Below, piece after piece: positions 33,837-41,549 of a DNA stretch of 64,000 nt. The notes beneath the pieces were generated by a model. It was not told the origin of the DNA, made no database searches, and saw only the letters and a list, made by a program, of their open reading frames with translations. The DNA comes from Paenibacillus pinisoli (GTDB lineage: Bacteria; Bacillota; Bacilli; Paenibacillales; Paenibacillaceae): NCBI RefSeq assembly GCF_003605435.1, contig NZ_QXQB01000003.1, forward strand, positions 434,001 through 498,000, in the 5' to 3' direction. The position numbers and the translations under genes are program-made. How positions within the stretch are numbered: the first letter of the stretch is position 1; every line of letters begins with the position of its first letter.

Positions 33837-34502
33837 TTAAAATCGATAGGTCCAAAAATGCTCCGTTCCAAAACGGGCTTCAATTTCTTGCTGTGTCAGC
33901 TCATTCTTGCCAAGCAGCTCAGCCGCCTGGAACTGGGAACGGTGCGATTGGATCGAAGCAAGCTTATGCTTCAAGAAAGCTCTCACATCATAATGAACAT
34001 CTGGCCGTCCGATAGCCTCCTCATGATTGCGCGAGAACGCCAGACAATGAACGGTCGGCCGCTCTTCAGCCGGCATCTGGCTAATGACCCGAATAACCGC
34101 CGCGCCGCAAGCGTCATGATCCGGATGCACGCTATAGCCCGGATAGAACGTCACTACAAGCGTTGGCGACAGCTCCTCGATCAGCTCGCGGATTCGGGAA
34201 TCCAGCAGCTCCTGATCCTCGAATTCTATCGTCTTATCATGGAAGCCCAGCAACCGGAGATCCTGAATGCCAATCGCGCGGCAGGACGATTCCAGCTCAG
34301 CCTTCCGAACCGCCGGCAGCGTGACCCGCGAAGCAAAGGGCGGAATGCCCATATTACGGCCCATCTCGCCTAGCGTCAGGCAGGCGTATGTAACGCGCGC
34401 CCCGTTATGAACATGCATAGCCAGCGTGCCGGACAATCCGAACGCTTCGTCATCCGGATGCGGCAATACGACTAAAATTTGTTGTTCCATTGTATGATTC
34501 AT
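33837..34502 (-). CDS. bshB2: bacillithiol biosynthesis deacetylase BshB2-like
   Basis: 221 residues, PIG-L/LmbE family. The zinc motif HPDDE lies in VVLPHPDDEAFGLSGT near residue 15, with the third ligand region in SVHPDHDACG. The sequence GVPPFASRVTLPAVRKAELESSCRAIGI-like stretch and adjacency to yojF match the Bacillus yojF-bshB2 pair. BshB removes acetyl from GlcNAc-malate in bacillithiol synthesis. GAGAGGAG overlaps the ATG at 34502, so the second ATG at 34490 is an alternative start. yojF ends 10 bp upstream. Confidence 0.9.
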   Translation of the reverse strand: MNHTMEQQILVVLPHPDDEAFGLSGTLAMHVHNGARVTYACLTLGEMGRNMGIPPFASRVTLPAVRKAELESSCRAIGIQDLRLLGFHDKTIEFEDQELLDSRIRELIEELSPTLVVTFYPGYSVHPDHDACGAAVIRVISQMPAEERPTVHCLAFSRNHEEAIGRPDVHYDVRAFLKHKLASIQSHRSQFQAAELLGKNELTQQEIEARFGTEHFWTYRF

Positions 34503-34512
34503 CTCCTCTCGC

Positions 34513-34857
34513 CTAGAAGGGCTCCGGGCTTAATTGAAGCGCTACGATCAGCTTCCCTTGGCTGTCGTGGCCTGCCATAATAAGCCGCTCGGTCTCTGTA
34601 TCCTCGTAGTGCGTCAACCCTTCCGAGTATACCCAGCCGTGAGCCATCTTAAGGCCCACCCGAAAAGGTCCGTTTCCCGAGATTGCCCCGTGGCTGTAGC
34701 GGATTCGCGCATTGGTCAGGAACGATGCCGCCGGATGCTTCGAGCTGTCGAAGTGTGCAGCATAGGCGCCTGTCGTCTGTTCGATATGAACATACAAATC
34801 TTGATCCTTCAGCTTTTCTATCAGCTGTTGTACTTTCGATGGTTGGATAAGCTGCAT
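34513..34857 (-). CDS. yojF: YojF family protein (DUF1806)
   Basis: 114 residues. Segments LYVHIEQTTGAYAAHF, FLTNARIRYSHGAISGNGPFRVGLKMAHGWVYSEGLTHYE (read in pieces) and the C-terminus identify YojF, a small cytosolic protein always found with the bacillithiol deacetylase BshB2. Its biochemical role is not known to me. AGAGGAAGAG precedes the ATG. First gene of a likely yojF-bshB2-PAP2 unit. Confidence 0.9.
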   Translation of the reverse strand: MQLIQPSKVQQLIEKLKDQDLYVHIEQTTGAYAAHFDSSKHPAASFLTNARIRYSHGAISGNGPFRVGLKMAHGWVYSEGLTHYEDTETERLIMAGHDSQGKLIVALQLSPEPF

Positions 34858-34951
34858 GCGAACTCTTCCTCTCGTTATTAATCATGCCTGTAAAAGGCTT
34901 CGATGGAAACTGGACATTAGTCCAGAGCGAGCCTGGACTGACGGCCCTTGC

Positions 34952-35650
34952 TTAGCCCAGACCGACAATCGATCTAAGCTCGCTCAAGTGGCGGATTTCA
35001 TATTTCGGCTTGACCGAAGTCGTATTCGGTTTCCCGAGCGGATTGTACCAGCATGTATCAATGCCTGCGTTAATGCCGCCCTGCATATCCGAGGTTAGAG
35101 AGTCGCCGACAATAAGCGCATTGCGGCTGCCCGTCAAATTCAGCTTCGCAAAAGCAAAGTCGAAGATAGCCGGGTTCGGCTTCTGAATACCGGCATCCTC
35201 TGATACAATAATATGCTCGAAGGCATCGGCAAGCTCCGACCGCCCGATGCGGCTGAGCTGAACTTCCTTTATGCCGTTCGTAATAACCGCCAGCCGGTGT
35301 CCTCCGGCAAGCAACTCCCGGCAAATCTGGACGGCGCCGTCAATCAGGAAAGAGCCTTCTCCCAAATAACGAAGGTACGCCAGGCTGAACTCCTCGGCTG
35401 TCCAGCCGATCGTCAAGCTGTTCTCAGCGATCAGTCTTGCGAAGCGCTCGCTGCGCAGCAAAGCCAAATCGATAGCGCCCTGCTCATATTCCCGCCAAAG
35501 CTGCTGGTTGATCGCCCTGTAGCTGCCAGTCAGCTGCTCGGACATTTCCAGCTTTGCCTCTCTGAACGATTCAGCCAGCGCATGTGCTTCCGATTGCGCG
35601 TAATCATACAGCGTATCGTCGGCATCAAAGAAAATGACATCATAAGACAT
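34952..35650 (-). CDS. HAD-family phosphatase, YjjG-type pyrimidine nucleotidase
   Basis: 232 residues. HAD motif I is IFFDADDTLYDYAQSE (nucleophile and acid/base Asp) at residue 7; motif II AVITNG; motif III K in QKPNPAIFDFA; motif IV VGDSLTSDMQGGINAG with ICWYNPLGKPN-like end. Together with the D-A-D-D-T-L-Y-D start it fits YjjG, which dephosphorylates non-canonical pyrimidine nucleotides. The frame is open for 34 codons upstream, but AGGAGG lies 9 bp before the ATG at 35650. Confidence 0.92.
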   Translation of the reverse strand: MSYDVIFFDADDTLYDYAQSEAHALAESFREAKLEMSEQLTGSYRAINQQLWREYEQGAIDLALLRSERFARLIAENSLTIGWTAEEFSLAYLRYLGEGSFLIDGAVQICRELLAGGHRLAVITNGIKEVQLSRIGRSELADAFEHIIVSEDAGIQKPNPAIFDFAFAKLNLTGSRNALIVGDSLTSDMQGGINAGIDTCWYNPLGKPNTTSVKPKYEIRHLSELRSIVGLG

Positions 35651-35784
35651 GGTATAAATCCTCCTGCAATCTGTACGCCAAAAAAGCGGCAAGACTTCCG
35701 GGCGTGAATAATTCGACCGCAAGGAGCGGAGCTGACAGCTGTATCCGGTCACGCAATAATGCCGTACTCCCGCGCTGCTTCCGC

Positions 35785-36543
35785 CTACTTGCCGGCTGCT
35801 ATAAAAAATCGGTGTTCCCTGCTCATGAAGTATCCATCTTCCTCTATCTTCTCCTGAAGCAGACTTAGTTCATTATAACATTTTTCGACGGAAAACCCGG
35901 CAAACTCCCACTCCACAATTTTCGCCAAATATACAAAAGCTCCTACATCGTAGAACCGCTGCTCCGGGAAAAACTCCGCGCGCTCACGGATGTCGAAACC
36001 CGCTGCTGCCAGATCTCTTGCACTGTTCTCCAGATTGAACTGCGGATCCACGGCCATCGCGCCTTCACCAAGCAAAAAACGAGACAGCTCACGATTGTTC
36101 TGCCCGCCGACTTGCTGCGTAATGAACAAGCCGCCCGGCTTCAATACCCGGTAAACCTCCTCCGGATTGTACATCTCATGACGGTTAATAATAAGATCAA
36201 ACATTTCGTCTTCGAACGGCAGCGGATCATCGTCGTCATATACTTGTCTAATATCGATGCCGTATGGCGGCAGCTTCTGCTGGCATAAAGCCACATTCGG
36301 CGGATACGCCTCAGTCGCATAGGTTCGGCCTGCAGGCGGAGACAGCGATAAGAGGAACTCGCCTCCTCCGGTCCCCATATCCAGCATAACCTTCTGATCG
36401 GCCATGCCGGCTTGCACCGCTTCTTTATAATTCCAGGGAAGCTCCTGTTCCCACACGCGATCCGCGATGTAGGAGAAGTCCCATCCTTGAAATACGTGCT
36501 CTTCCTCCGAAAGCCAATACTGCTTTCTTTCCTCAGGCGTCAT
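35785..36543 (-). CDS. class I SAM-dependent methyltransferase
   Basis: 252 residues. Motif I VMLDMGTGGGEFLLSL binds SAM; motif II includes YATEAYPPNV; motif IV DEMFDLIINRHEMYNPEEVYRVLKPGGLFITQQVGGQN is the post-I/III region. The family resembles RlmA- and ubiquinone-type small-molecule methyltransferases; the substrate is unknown. GGGGGAGAAG lies 3-6 bp before the ATG at 36543; twelve further codons upstream are open but without ribosome site. Confidence 0.9.
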   Translation of the reverse strand: MTPEERKQYWLSEEEHVFQGWDFSYIADRVWEQELPWNYKEAVQAGMADQKVMLDMGTGGGEFLLSLSPPAGRTYATEAYPPNVALCQQKLPPYGIDIRQVYDDDDPLPFEDEMFDLIINRHEMYNPEEVYRVLKPGGLFITQQVGGQNNRELSRFLLGEGAMAVDPQFNLENSARDLAAAGFDIRERAEFFPEQRFYDVGAFVYLAKIVEWEFAGFSVEKCYNELSLLQEKIEEDGYFMSREHRFFIAAGK

Positions 36544-36627
36544 CTTCTTCTCCCCCTTCTGCGTACTTCTCGAAATCATGTATCTCCCAATGTCAGCAAT
36601 CTGGCGAAACGCCTTGCCCGCTGCTTG

Positions 36628-36882
36628 TTATTTGACAGGCGGAACCGGCCTTTCCAGCGCATACAGCTCCTCTTCGATCGAAGCCATTCGCTGCTCAATG
36701 ACACGCCTCGCGTCTGCCATTGCTTGATTATAAATATAGGGAGCCAGCTCCTTCATCATAAAATCAAGCATGTTCTCTCCGGCTAGCTGGCCCATGTCCA
36801 CCGACAGCTCATCATAAGCATATTGCTGGAGATTGGAGACCAGTTGAAGCTTCTGTTCCCTTGGCAATTTTATAGGTACCAT
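36628..36882 (-). CDS. DUF2164 family protein
   Basis: 84 residues. The whole chain matches DUF2164: IKLPREQKLQLVSNLQQYAYDELSVDMGQLAGENMLDFMMKELAPYIYNQAMADARRVIEQRMASIEEELYALERP in pieces. Cytosolic, helical, function unknown. Start at 36882 with AAGGGG upstream. It follows the broken hisS paralogue by 92 bp on the same strand. Confidence 0.88.
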   Translation of the reverse strand: MVPIKLPREQKLQLVSNLQQYAYDELSVDMGQLAGENMLDFMMKELAPYIYNQAMADARRVIEQRMASIEEELYALERPVPPVK

Positions 36883-36974
36883 CGTTAAGCCCCTTCTTTC
36901 CATCATTTCTTTCCTCGATCATATCACAGGAATCGCAGGTCCACGATAGCCCGCTAGAACGTGCGCATCATGAG

Positions 36975-38265
36975 TCAGTATGGCTGATCCTGAATCATTG
37001 CAGCCGCCTCTTGCATGGAGAGAAGAGATTCTTTCGATTCTCGCATATCCTTCAGCCTCACTACCCCGCTGGCCGCTTCATCGCTCCCAACCAGCACAAC
37101 ATATCGAATACCTTTGGCAGACGCTGCAGCCAGCGTCTTCTTCAGCCTGCGGCTGCCCGTCTCCAAGGATGTTCGGATGCCGGCACGGCGAAGCGCTGCG
37201 GCCGCCTTCAACGCTCCGGACTTGCCTTCTTCACCGATCGGCACGACTGCCGCTTGCGCAACAGGCAGCGACAATTCCCTCTCCCGCAGCATCTCCATAA
37301 TAGACTCCATTCCAAACGAAAGACCCGCCGCCTTATATGATACATCCTCCCTGCCGATCAGCTTCCCGATAATGGCGTCGTATCGCCCGCCGGCGCCCAG
37401 GCTTGAGGTGAACACGCCGCTTGCGTCAAAGATTTCGTAGACCGTCCCGGTATAGAAGGACAACCCGCGGGAGAGGAACGGATCGAAGATGCAGGTCTGC
37501 TCCAGGCCAACCTCGAGAATCAGTCTCTCCAGCGCCGCAGCTTCCCTCGTCCCTTGCGAATCCGAGATGCCTTATCGAATCGCGATAGCTTGCAGGTCCT
37601 GCTTCTCTTCCGAAGCGAATGCCAGAATCGCATCCTGGACGTTATCGGCGATCCCCTTCTGCCTCAGTTCCTCCGTCATGCCAGCCAGCCCGATTTTGGC
37701 CAGCTTATCAAGCGTGAGCATCACAGAGAGCAATACATCATCCGGCACTCCCATCGCCACAAGCACTTCTCCCAGGAAGCGGCGGTTATTCCAGCGCAGC
37801 GTTACTGGAATATTAAGATGTCCAAAAGCATCAACTGCGAGCTGCATCAGCTCAGCTTCGGCTTCAGGCCCGGCTATGCCGACCATATCGACATCGCATT
37901 GCAGAAATTCACGGAGGCGCCCCCGCTTGACTGGTCCGTCGCGGAATACTTTTCCAAGCTCATACCGTTTGTACGGCATCTCCAGACCGGGATTATTCGC
38001 AATGGTTTTGGCGAACGGAATCGTTAGATCGTACCTCAAGCCCAGGCTGCGGCTGCCTTGATCAGTCAAGCGGTACATTTCCTTCAGGATCTCATCCCCG
38101 CCTGCGTATTTGGATGCAAGCAGGTCCAGCTCACCTGAGCATCGCCGTCTCCATCCCTTTGAAATCGTATAGCTCGAACAGCTCCGTAAGCACATCCTGC
38201 ACTTTTTTCCTAAGCGCCTGCTCCGGTCCGATGAAATCATAGGTGCCCTTTACGTTTTGCATCAT
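36975..38265 (-). pseudogene. second histidyl-tRNA synthetase gene (hisS paralogue), frameshifted and with an internal stop
   Basis: The minus strand encodes a HisS-like protein of about 430 residues in pieces. Part 1 (38265-38131): MMQNVKGTYDFIGPEQALRK to GMETAMLR, then TGA. About 4 bases replace the 9 expected between L and E (homologues: ETP-x-L-x3-EL), so a net 5-base deletion near 38130 shifts the frame. Part 2: ELDLLASKYAGGDEILKEMY, DQGSRSLGLRYDLTIPFAK, GKVFRDGPVKRGRLREFLQCDVD, to DLQAIAIR followed by an in-frame TAA at 37574-37572. Part 3 continues in the same frame: CIFDPFLSRGLSFYTGTVYEIF, GGRYDAIIG, then an anticodon-binding domain to 36975. The anticodon domain argues for HisS rather than HisZ. 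AAAGGAG precedes the start, and a His-codon leader lies upstream. Confidence 0.88.
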
Positions 38266-38292
38266 GGCCATCTCCTTTGATAGGTTGGTGGA

Positions 38293-38328
38293 AAATAAAA
38301 AACGCGCAGGACCTCTTGGTCCTGCGCG
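38293..38328 (-). terminator. attenuator-type terminator ahead of the hisS paralogue
   Basis: CGCGCAGGACC (38328-38318 on the minus strand) pairs perfectly with GGTCCTGCGCG over the loop AAGA and runs into TTTTTTATTTT. It stands between the His leader peptide and the synthetase reading frame, 28 bp before the start, the position of an attenuator. Confidence 0.9.
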
Positions 38329-38340
38329 CTCCATATGCCG

Positions 38341-38377
38341 CAGGGAGGCTAGGCGCGAAATGCGCTAGCCCGCCCTG
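38341..38377 (-). promoter_or_regulatory. hairpin between His leader peptide and attenuator
   Basis: CAGGG-GGCTAG-CGC pairs with GCGCTAGCC-CCCTG over GAAAT, a strong stem with two small bulges. Its 3' arm contains CCTGCG on the transcript, which can instead pair with CGCAGG of the terminator's 5' arm, so the structures are potentially alternative. Confidence 0.6.
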
Positions 38378-38391
38378 TTCATTCAGGCGTG

Positions 38392-38439
38392 CTAACGCTG
38401 CTTGTGATGATGAAGTTGATTCAGCTTGGAAATACGCAT
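38392..38439 (-). CDS. histidine leader peptide (15 codons, three consecutive His)
   Basis: Minus-strand ATG at 38439 to TAG at 38392 encodes MRISKLNQLHHHKQR. AAGGGG lies 9 bp before the ATG, and a 17-bp-spaced sigma-A-type promoter ends 35 bp upstream. Three adjacent His codons (CAT CAT CAC) followed by hairpins and a perfect terminator ahead of a histidyl-tRNA synthetase-like gene make this a classical transcription-attenuation leader: slow decoding when charged His-tRNA is scarce should change folding of the downstream RNA. It is too short for standard gene callers. No T-box features (specifier loop, TGGNACC) were seen. Confidence 0.85.
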   Translation of the reverse strand: MRISKLNQLHHHKQR

Positions 38440-38473
38440 AGCTTAAAACCCCTTCATGAATAAATTAAAGCTG

Positions 38474-38502
38474 ATTATAACGAATATGTTCCTCATACGC
38501 AA
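38474..38502 (-). promoter_or_regulatory. promoter of the His leader / hisS paralogue transcript
   Basis: On the minus strand TTGCGT (38502-38497) and TATAAT (38479-38474) are separated by exactly 17 bp. Transcription would start near 38467, about 28 bp before the leader ATG. Confidence 0.75.
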
Positions 38503-38520
38503 GGGCCCAGCCGCTACAGC

Positions 38521-38892
38521 TTACACATCGCCGCTTAGATGCTCGTGTATGAGCTGCCATCCGTCATGCTCCGACTTTACGAATACATTAGTGGCCCTTC
38601 CGCTTCCCGATACCGGCTTCCCTTCGTGAAAGCCTTCGAACCGGTACGTATAAAGACAAGTGGCAGAACGCTCATCAACGCTAATCCAGCTTACGTCGTT
38701 CGCGGAGTAGACCTCTTCTTCAATGATGTCCCAGGCCGTCTCGAAATAAGCCTGAATATCATCTATTGTTCTGCATGTTCGATCCGAGAACCAGTAGACA
38801 GCTTCGGGATGCAGCAGTTTTTTTACATTTTCAAAATGGTGGGTATTCGTAGCTTCTATGTATTGCTTCAGCGCTTGCTGATGACTCATCAT
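38521..38892 (-). CDS. NTF2-like / SnoaL-type protein
   Basis: 123 residues. Pattern of the nuclear-transport-factor-2-like fold: QQALKQYIEATNTHHFENVKKLLHPEAVYWFSDRTCRTIDDIQAYFETAWD at the N-terminus and a beta-rich C-terminal half ATCLYTYRFEGF..SGSGRATNVFVKSEHDGWQLIHEHLS. Such proteins are ketosteroid-isomerase-like; no substrate can be given. GGGAG lies 7 bp before the ATG at 38892. Confidence 0.85.
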   Translation of the reverse strand: MMSHQQALKQYIEATNTHHFENVKKLLHPEAVYWFSDRTCRTIDDIQAYFETAWDIIEEEVYSANDVSWISVDERSATCLYTYRFEGFHEGKPVSGSGRATNVFVKSEHDGWQLIHEHLSGDV

Positions 38893-38943
38893 TGCGGAAC
38901 TCCCTTCCAGTCCGTCTATAGTGTTAGCGCACTCCGACAGCTA

Positions 38944-39342
38944 TTAGGAGAGATGGTATTCGACCGTCTCTATCATAACTTCGCTATTCAGTGAATTGCT
39001 TATGGCACATGCCTGCTCGGCTACAGCGATCAGCACTTCCTTATAGTCCTGCTCGATGGTAGAAGGAAGCTTCACCAGCACCGTAAAATTCGTAAAAGCG
39101 TTAATCCTGCTGTCTGTCTTCTTCGCTGTCACTTCTACGCTAAGCGGAAGGCGCTCGAAATCGATACCGTCCGTCTCCAGCTTCTGCTGAAGCGAAAACG
39201 AAACGCAGAGCCCCAGCGCCGATTCCAGCAGTTCTTTGGGCGACAGTCCGCTTTGATTAGGTCCGCTGCTGCCAATTAACTGCAGGCCCGCTTCATTATA
39301 GATTTCATTCTGTCCGTTCATCAGTTGGATTCTGGTAGTCAT
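38944..39342 (-). CDS. OsmC-family protein
   Basis: 132 residues. The family pattern is seen: GLSPKELLESALGLCVSFSLQQKLETDG with the first Cys, and the second Cys in IAVAEQACAISNSLNSEVMIETVEYHL. The spacing of the two cysteines fits the OsmC/Ohr peroxiredoxin-like fold (YhfA branch), acting on organic peroxides through a dithiol. Cytosolic. GGAGAT lies before the ATG. Confidence 0.9.
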   Translation of the reverse strand: MTTRIQLMNGQNEIYNEAGLQLIGSSGPNQSGLSPKELLESALGLCVSFSLQQKLETDGIDFERLPLSVEVTAKKTDSRINAFTNFTVLVKLPSTIEQDYKEVLIAVAEQACAISNSLNSEVMIETVEYHLS

Positions 39343-39775
39343 GATAATCTCCTTTCATTGCACCGAGCGGCAAGCCATAGAGATTTGGCGATATCAATAG
39401 AACGCTCCTTATGAGCCTTTAGTTCAACTTTTTATAAAACAAATTTCTATGTTTTCCGTTAAATTTCGATGAATGACGAGTTTATTTGACAAAATAAATT
39501 CATAGTAACCGTATAGTCTTAATGTAATGGCAAAATAGTAATGCACTTTAATAACTGTGTCAACCTAGAGCTTTTGATAGTAATCGCCTTGCAGCCCGCT
39601 GACGGGGGGCATATCTCGTCGATTTTTTACACTTTTCATGAATGTAAGTGCTTTATTTATCGTATAGAGATCGTTTGTATGGAACAAAATGTAATAAACT
39701 TTTTTCGTGATCGCCGCTCCTTGCTTCCGTAAAGGAAAAATAAGGGCAATAGCCTGCTCCAGGCGAAGCTGAATC
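39343..39775. other. long AT-rich intergenic region, no gene seen
   Basis: Between osmC-like gene and the folD promoter. The stretch 39420-39720 is clearly richer in A and T than the surroundings. A TTGACA at 39486 with TATAGT 20 bp later resembles a promoter with over-long spacing. A 63-codon open frame at 39541-39732 has no ribosome site and no recognisable product, so I do not call it. Confidence 0.5.
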
Positions 39776-39804
39776 TTGACCTCGAAACCGGTAATCAGAG
39801 ATAA
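39776..39804 (+). promoter_or_regulatory. promoter of the folD operon
   Basis: TTGACC (39776-39781) and GATAAT (39799-39804) are spaced by 17 bp, placing the transcription start near 39811, just ahead of the riboswitch aptamer. A second TATAAT at 39808 has no matching -35. Confidence 0.7.
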
Positions 39805-39817
39805 TGGGTATAATTTA

Positions 39818-39943
39818 ACGTCGTATGCGACTGGCGAAGAGAGTGGAATGAACCACGAGGAAGCATACGATCGGCAATCATCCGTTCGCCTGGGAGAAGT
39901 ATCTGCAGCGGCTCGTCTTGAGCCTTCGCGGATGCTTTTTTTC
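39818..39943 (+). promoter_or_regulatory. ZTP (pfl) riboswitch with intrinsic terminator
   Basis: The aptamer (39818-39894) shows the ZTP consensus: P1 GTCGTATGC pairing with GCATACGAT, the conserved GACTGGCGA, the P2 hairpin GTGGAATGAACCAC, GAGGAAGC, and the 3' subdomain CCGTTCGCCTGGG. It binds ZTP/ZMP, a sign of 10-formyl-THF shortage. The expression platform is a terminator hairpin (39897-39943: GTATC-GC-GGCTC / GAGCC-GC-GATGC) followed by seven T residues; ligand binding should stop it forming and turn on folD. folD is a known target class of this riboswitch. Confidence 0.93.
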
Positions 39944-39980
39944 GTTTTATTCGATCATGTCCGCTAAGGAGGATGCAAGA

Positions 39981-40838
39981 ATGGCATTACTGATGAAAGC
40001 AAAGGAAGCAGCAGATCAAGTCTGCTCAGAGATCATTGCGGAAGTGAATGAGCTTGGAAGACACGGCATTCAACCTCATCTTGCCACGATCATCGTAGAG
40101 GGCGATCCCGCTTCCGCTTACTATGCAGAAGCAAAGCGCAAAATTGCCGAGCGGCTTGGCATCTCCTTCCGCCTGCATGCATTCCAGGCAGATGTAGAGG
40201 AAGACCGGATCATTGCGCTCATCCGTGAGCTGAACGAGGACGTAGCCGTGCATGGCATCATGCTGGAGCTGCCTCTGCCGCAGCATATCTCCGCCAGAAG
40301 GGTCGAACGGGAAATCCATCCGGGCAAGGACATCGATGGCGTCACGCCGCATAGCAAATTGGCGACTCTGACAGGAGAGCCGGGCCTATATCCTGCCACG
40401 CCCCAAGCCTGCATCTATCTGCTCAAGCATTACGGCTTCGCTTTGGAAGGCAAAAACGTCACGCTGGTCGGAAGAGGACAAACGGTCGGCCTCCCGCTGT
40501 TCCACTTGCTTCAGCGCGAGCAAGCCACCGTCACCGTATGCCACTCCCGTACGCCGGACATTGCTTCACACCTGAGCCATGCAGACATTGCTTTCCTGGC
40601 CGTTGGCAGGCCGAACCGAATTACGTCTGACATGGTTCATGAGAGGTTGATCGTAGTGGATGCCGGGATCAATGAATCAGAGGATGGCCGTATAACCGGC
40701 GATGGCGCCGCTGATCTAGCAACCCATGTCGCGGCTGTATCCCCGGTGCCTGGCGGAGTCGGCACGCTGACTACAGCCATTCTGTTTCAAAACCTGATGA
40801 AAGCCATCCGCATGCAGCAAGAGGAGGCGTGTCCATGA
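39981..40838 (+). CDS. folD: bifunctional methylenetetrahydrofolate dehydrogenase / methenyltetrahydrofolate cyclohydrolase
   Basis: 285 residues. Motifs: PASAYYAEAKRKIAERLGI with the catalytic Lys of the YxxxK motif, VHGIMLELPLPQHI, PGKDIDGVTPHS, PATPQACIYLLKHYG, the NADP loop VTLVGRGQTVGLPL, and PVPGGVGTLTTAIL. It interconverts 5,10-methylene-, methenyl- and 10-formyl-THF. The NADP loop reads GRGQTVGLP where GRSxIVGxP is usual. AAGGAGG lies 8 bp before the ATG at 39981; upstream codons in the open frame belong to the riboswitch terminator. The stop overlaps the next gene as ATGA. Confidence 0.94.
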   Translation: MALLMKAKEAADQVCSEIIAEVNELGRHGIQPHLATIIVEGDPASAYYAEAKRKIAERLGISFRLHAFQADVEEDRIIALIRELNEDVAVHGIMLELPLPQHISARRVEREIHPGKDIDGVTPHSKLATLTGEPGLYPATPQACIYLLKHYGFALEGKNVTLVGRGQTVGLPLFHLLQREQATVTVCHSRTPDIASHLSHADIAFLAVGRPNRITSDMVHERLIVVDAGINESEDGRITGDGAADLATHVAAVSPVPGGVGTLTTAILFQNLMKAIRMQQEEACP

Positions 40839-41464
40839 GCAATGTATCATGGGATCATTCCGTACGGCTCTTTCTCCAACAAGCAGGAAGCTCCGAACCG
40901 ACTCCCGGCGGAGGCAGCGTTGCGGCACTGGTCGCCGCGCTTGGCGCTTCTATGACGGCGATGGCCGGCAGCTTGTCCCAAGGCGAGAGATTCGCCCCTT
41001 ATGAGGAGCAAATACGGCAAACGCTGACGGAGATGCAGCAGCTGACGGCAGCTTCGGAAGAGCTGCTCCATGCAGACATTGAATCATTCAATGCCTACAT
41101 GGCAGCGTTAAAGCTGCCGAAATCATCAGAAGAAGAGACGTCATCACGCAAGCATGCCCTCGCCTCCGCCACGATCCGCGCCATCGAGGTTCCGCTTCGG
41201 CTGATGAAGCTATGCTTGGATGGCATAACCGGCACTGCCGCTATAGCCGATTCGGCCAACAAGCATGTCATCTCCGACCTTGGCATCGGCGCGATCTTGT
41301 TCGAGGCGGCAGCACGCTCCGCTTTGCTCACCGTGGAGATTAACCTGCGCTCCATGCCGGAGTCGGATGCGAGAACCCGTTATACCGAACAGGCGGCTGC
41401 ACTCATGGAGGAGATCGAGACGCACAACAAAGCTATTCTCCTTACCGCGCGTCAAAGAATGTAA
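40835..41464 (+). CDS. cyclodeaminase/cyclohydrolase family protein (FchA/FtcD C-terminal domain-like)
   Basis: 209 residues. The start motif FLQQAGSSEPTPGGGSVAALVAALGASMTAMAGSLS is diagnostic for the formimino-THF cyclodeaminase family; the rest is all-helical. It should convert formimino-THF or methenyl-THF to the neighbouring one-carbon form. It overlaps folD by 4 bp (ATGA) with GAGGAGG ahead of the ATG, and shares the ZTP riboswitch, so it is part of the same one-carbon response. Confidence 0.9.
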   Translation: MSNVSWDHSVRLFLQQAGSSEPTPGGGSVAALVAALGASMTAMAGSLSQGERFAPYEEQIRQTLTEMQQLTAASEELLHADIESFNAYMAALKLPKSSEEETSSRKHALASATIRAIEVPLRLMKLCLDGITGTAAIADSANKHVISDLGIGAILFEAAARSALLTVEINLRSMPESDARTRYTEQAAALMEEIETHNKAILLTARQRM

Positions 41465-41477
41465 CTGCCCAATTAAT

Positions 41478-41524
41478 AAGAGACTCCCAGCCGCAGTATC
41501 GCGGCCCGGAGTCTCTTCGTTTTT
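41478..41524 (+). terminator. terminator after the folD operon
   Basis: AAGAGACTCC-GCCGC pairs with GCGGC-GGAGTCTCTT over AGTATC, followed by CGTTTTT. It lies 13 bp after the stop and faces the convergent mgtE gene. Confidence 0.87.
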
Positions 41525-41549
41525 CATATTCATAACCCTTATGAAACCA

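Noticed and set aside
36975..38265. HisZ (regulatory subunit of HisG) instead of HisS
   Set aside because: The third segment contains an anticodon-binding domain (RAGIRTSLETGSRRLKKTL), which HisZ lacks, and no hisG or hisD follows.
38266..38520. T-box riboswitch upstream of the hisS paralogue
   Set aside because: No TGGNACC antiterminator bulge or specifier hairpin was found; a short His-rich reading frame is present instead.
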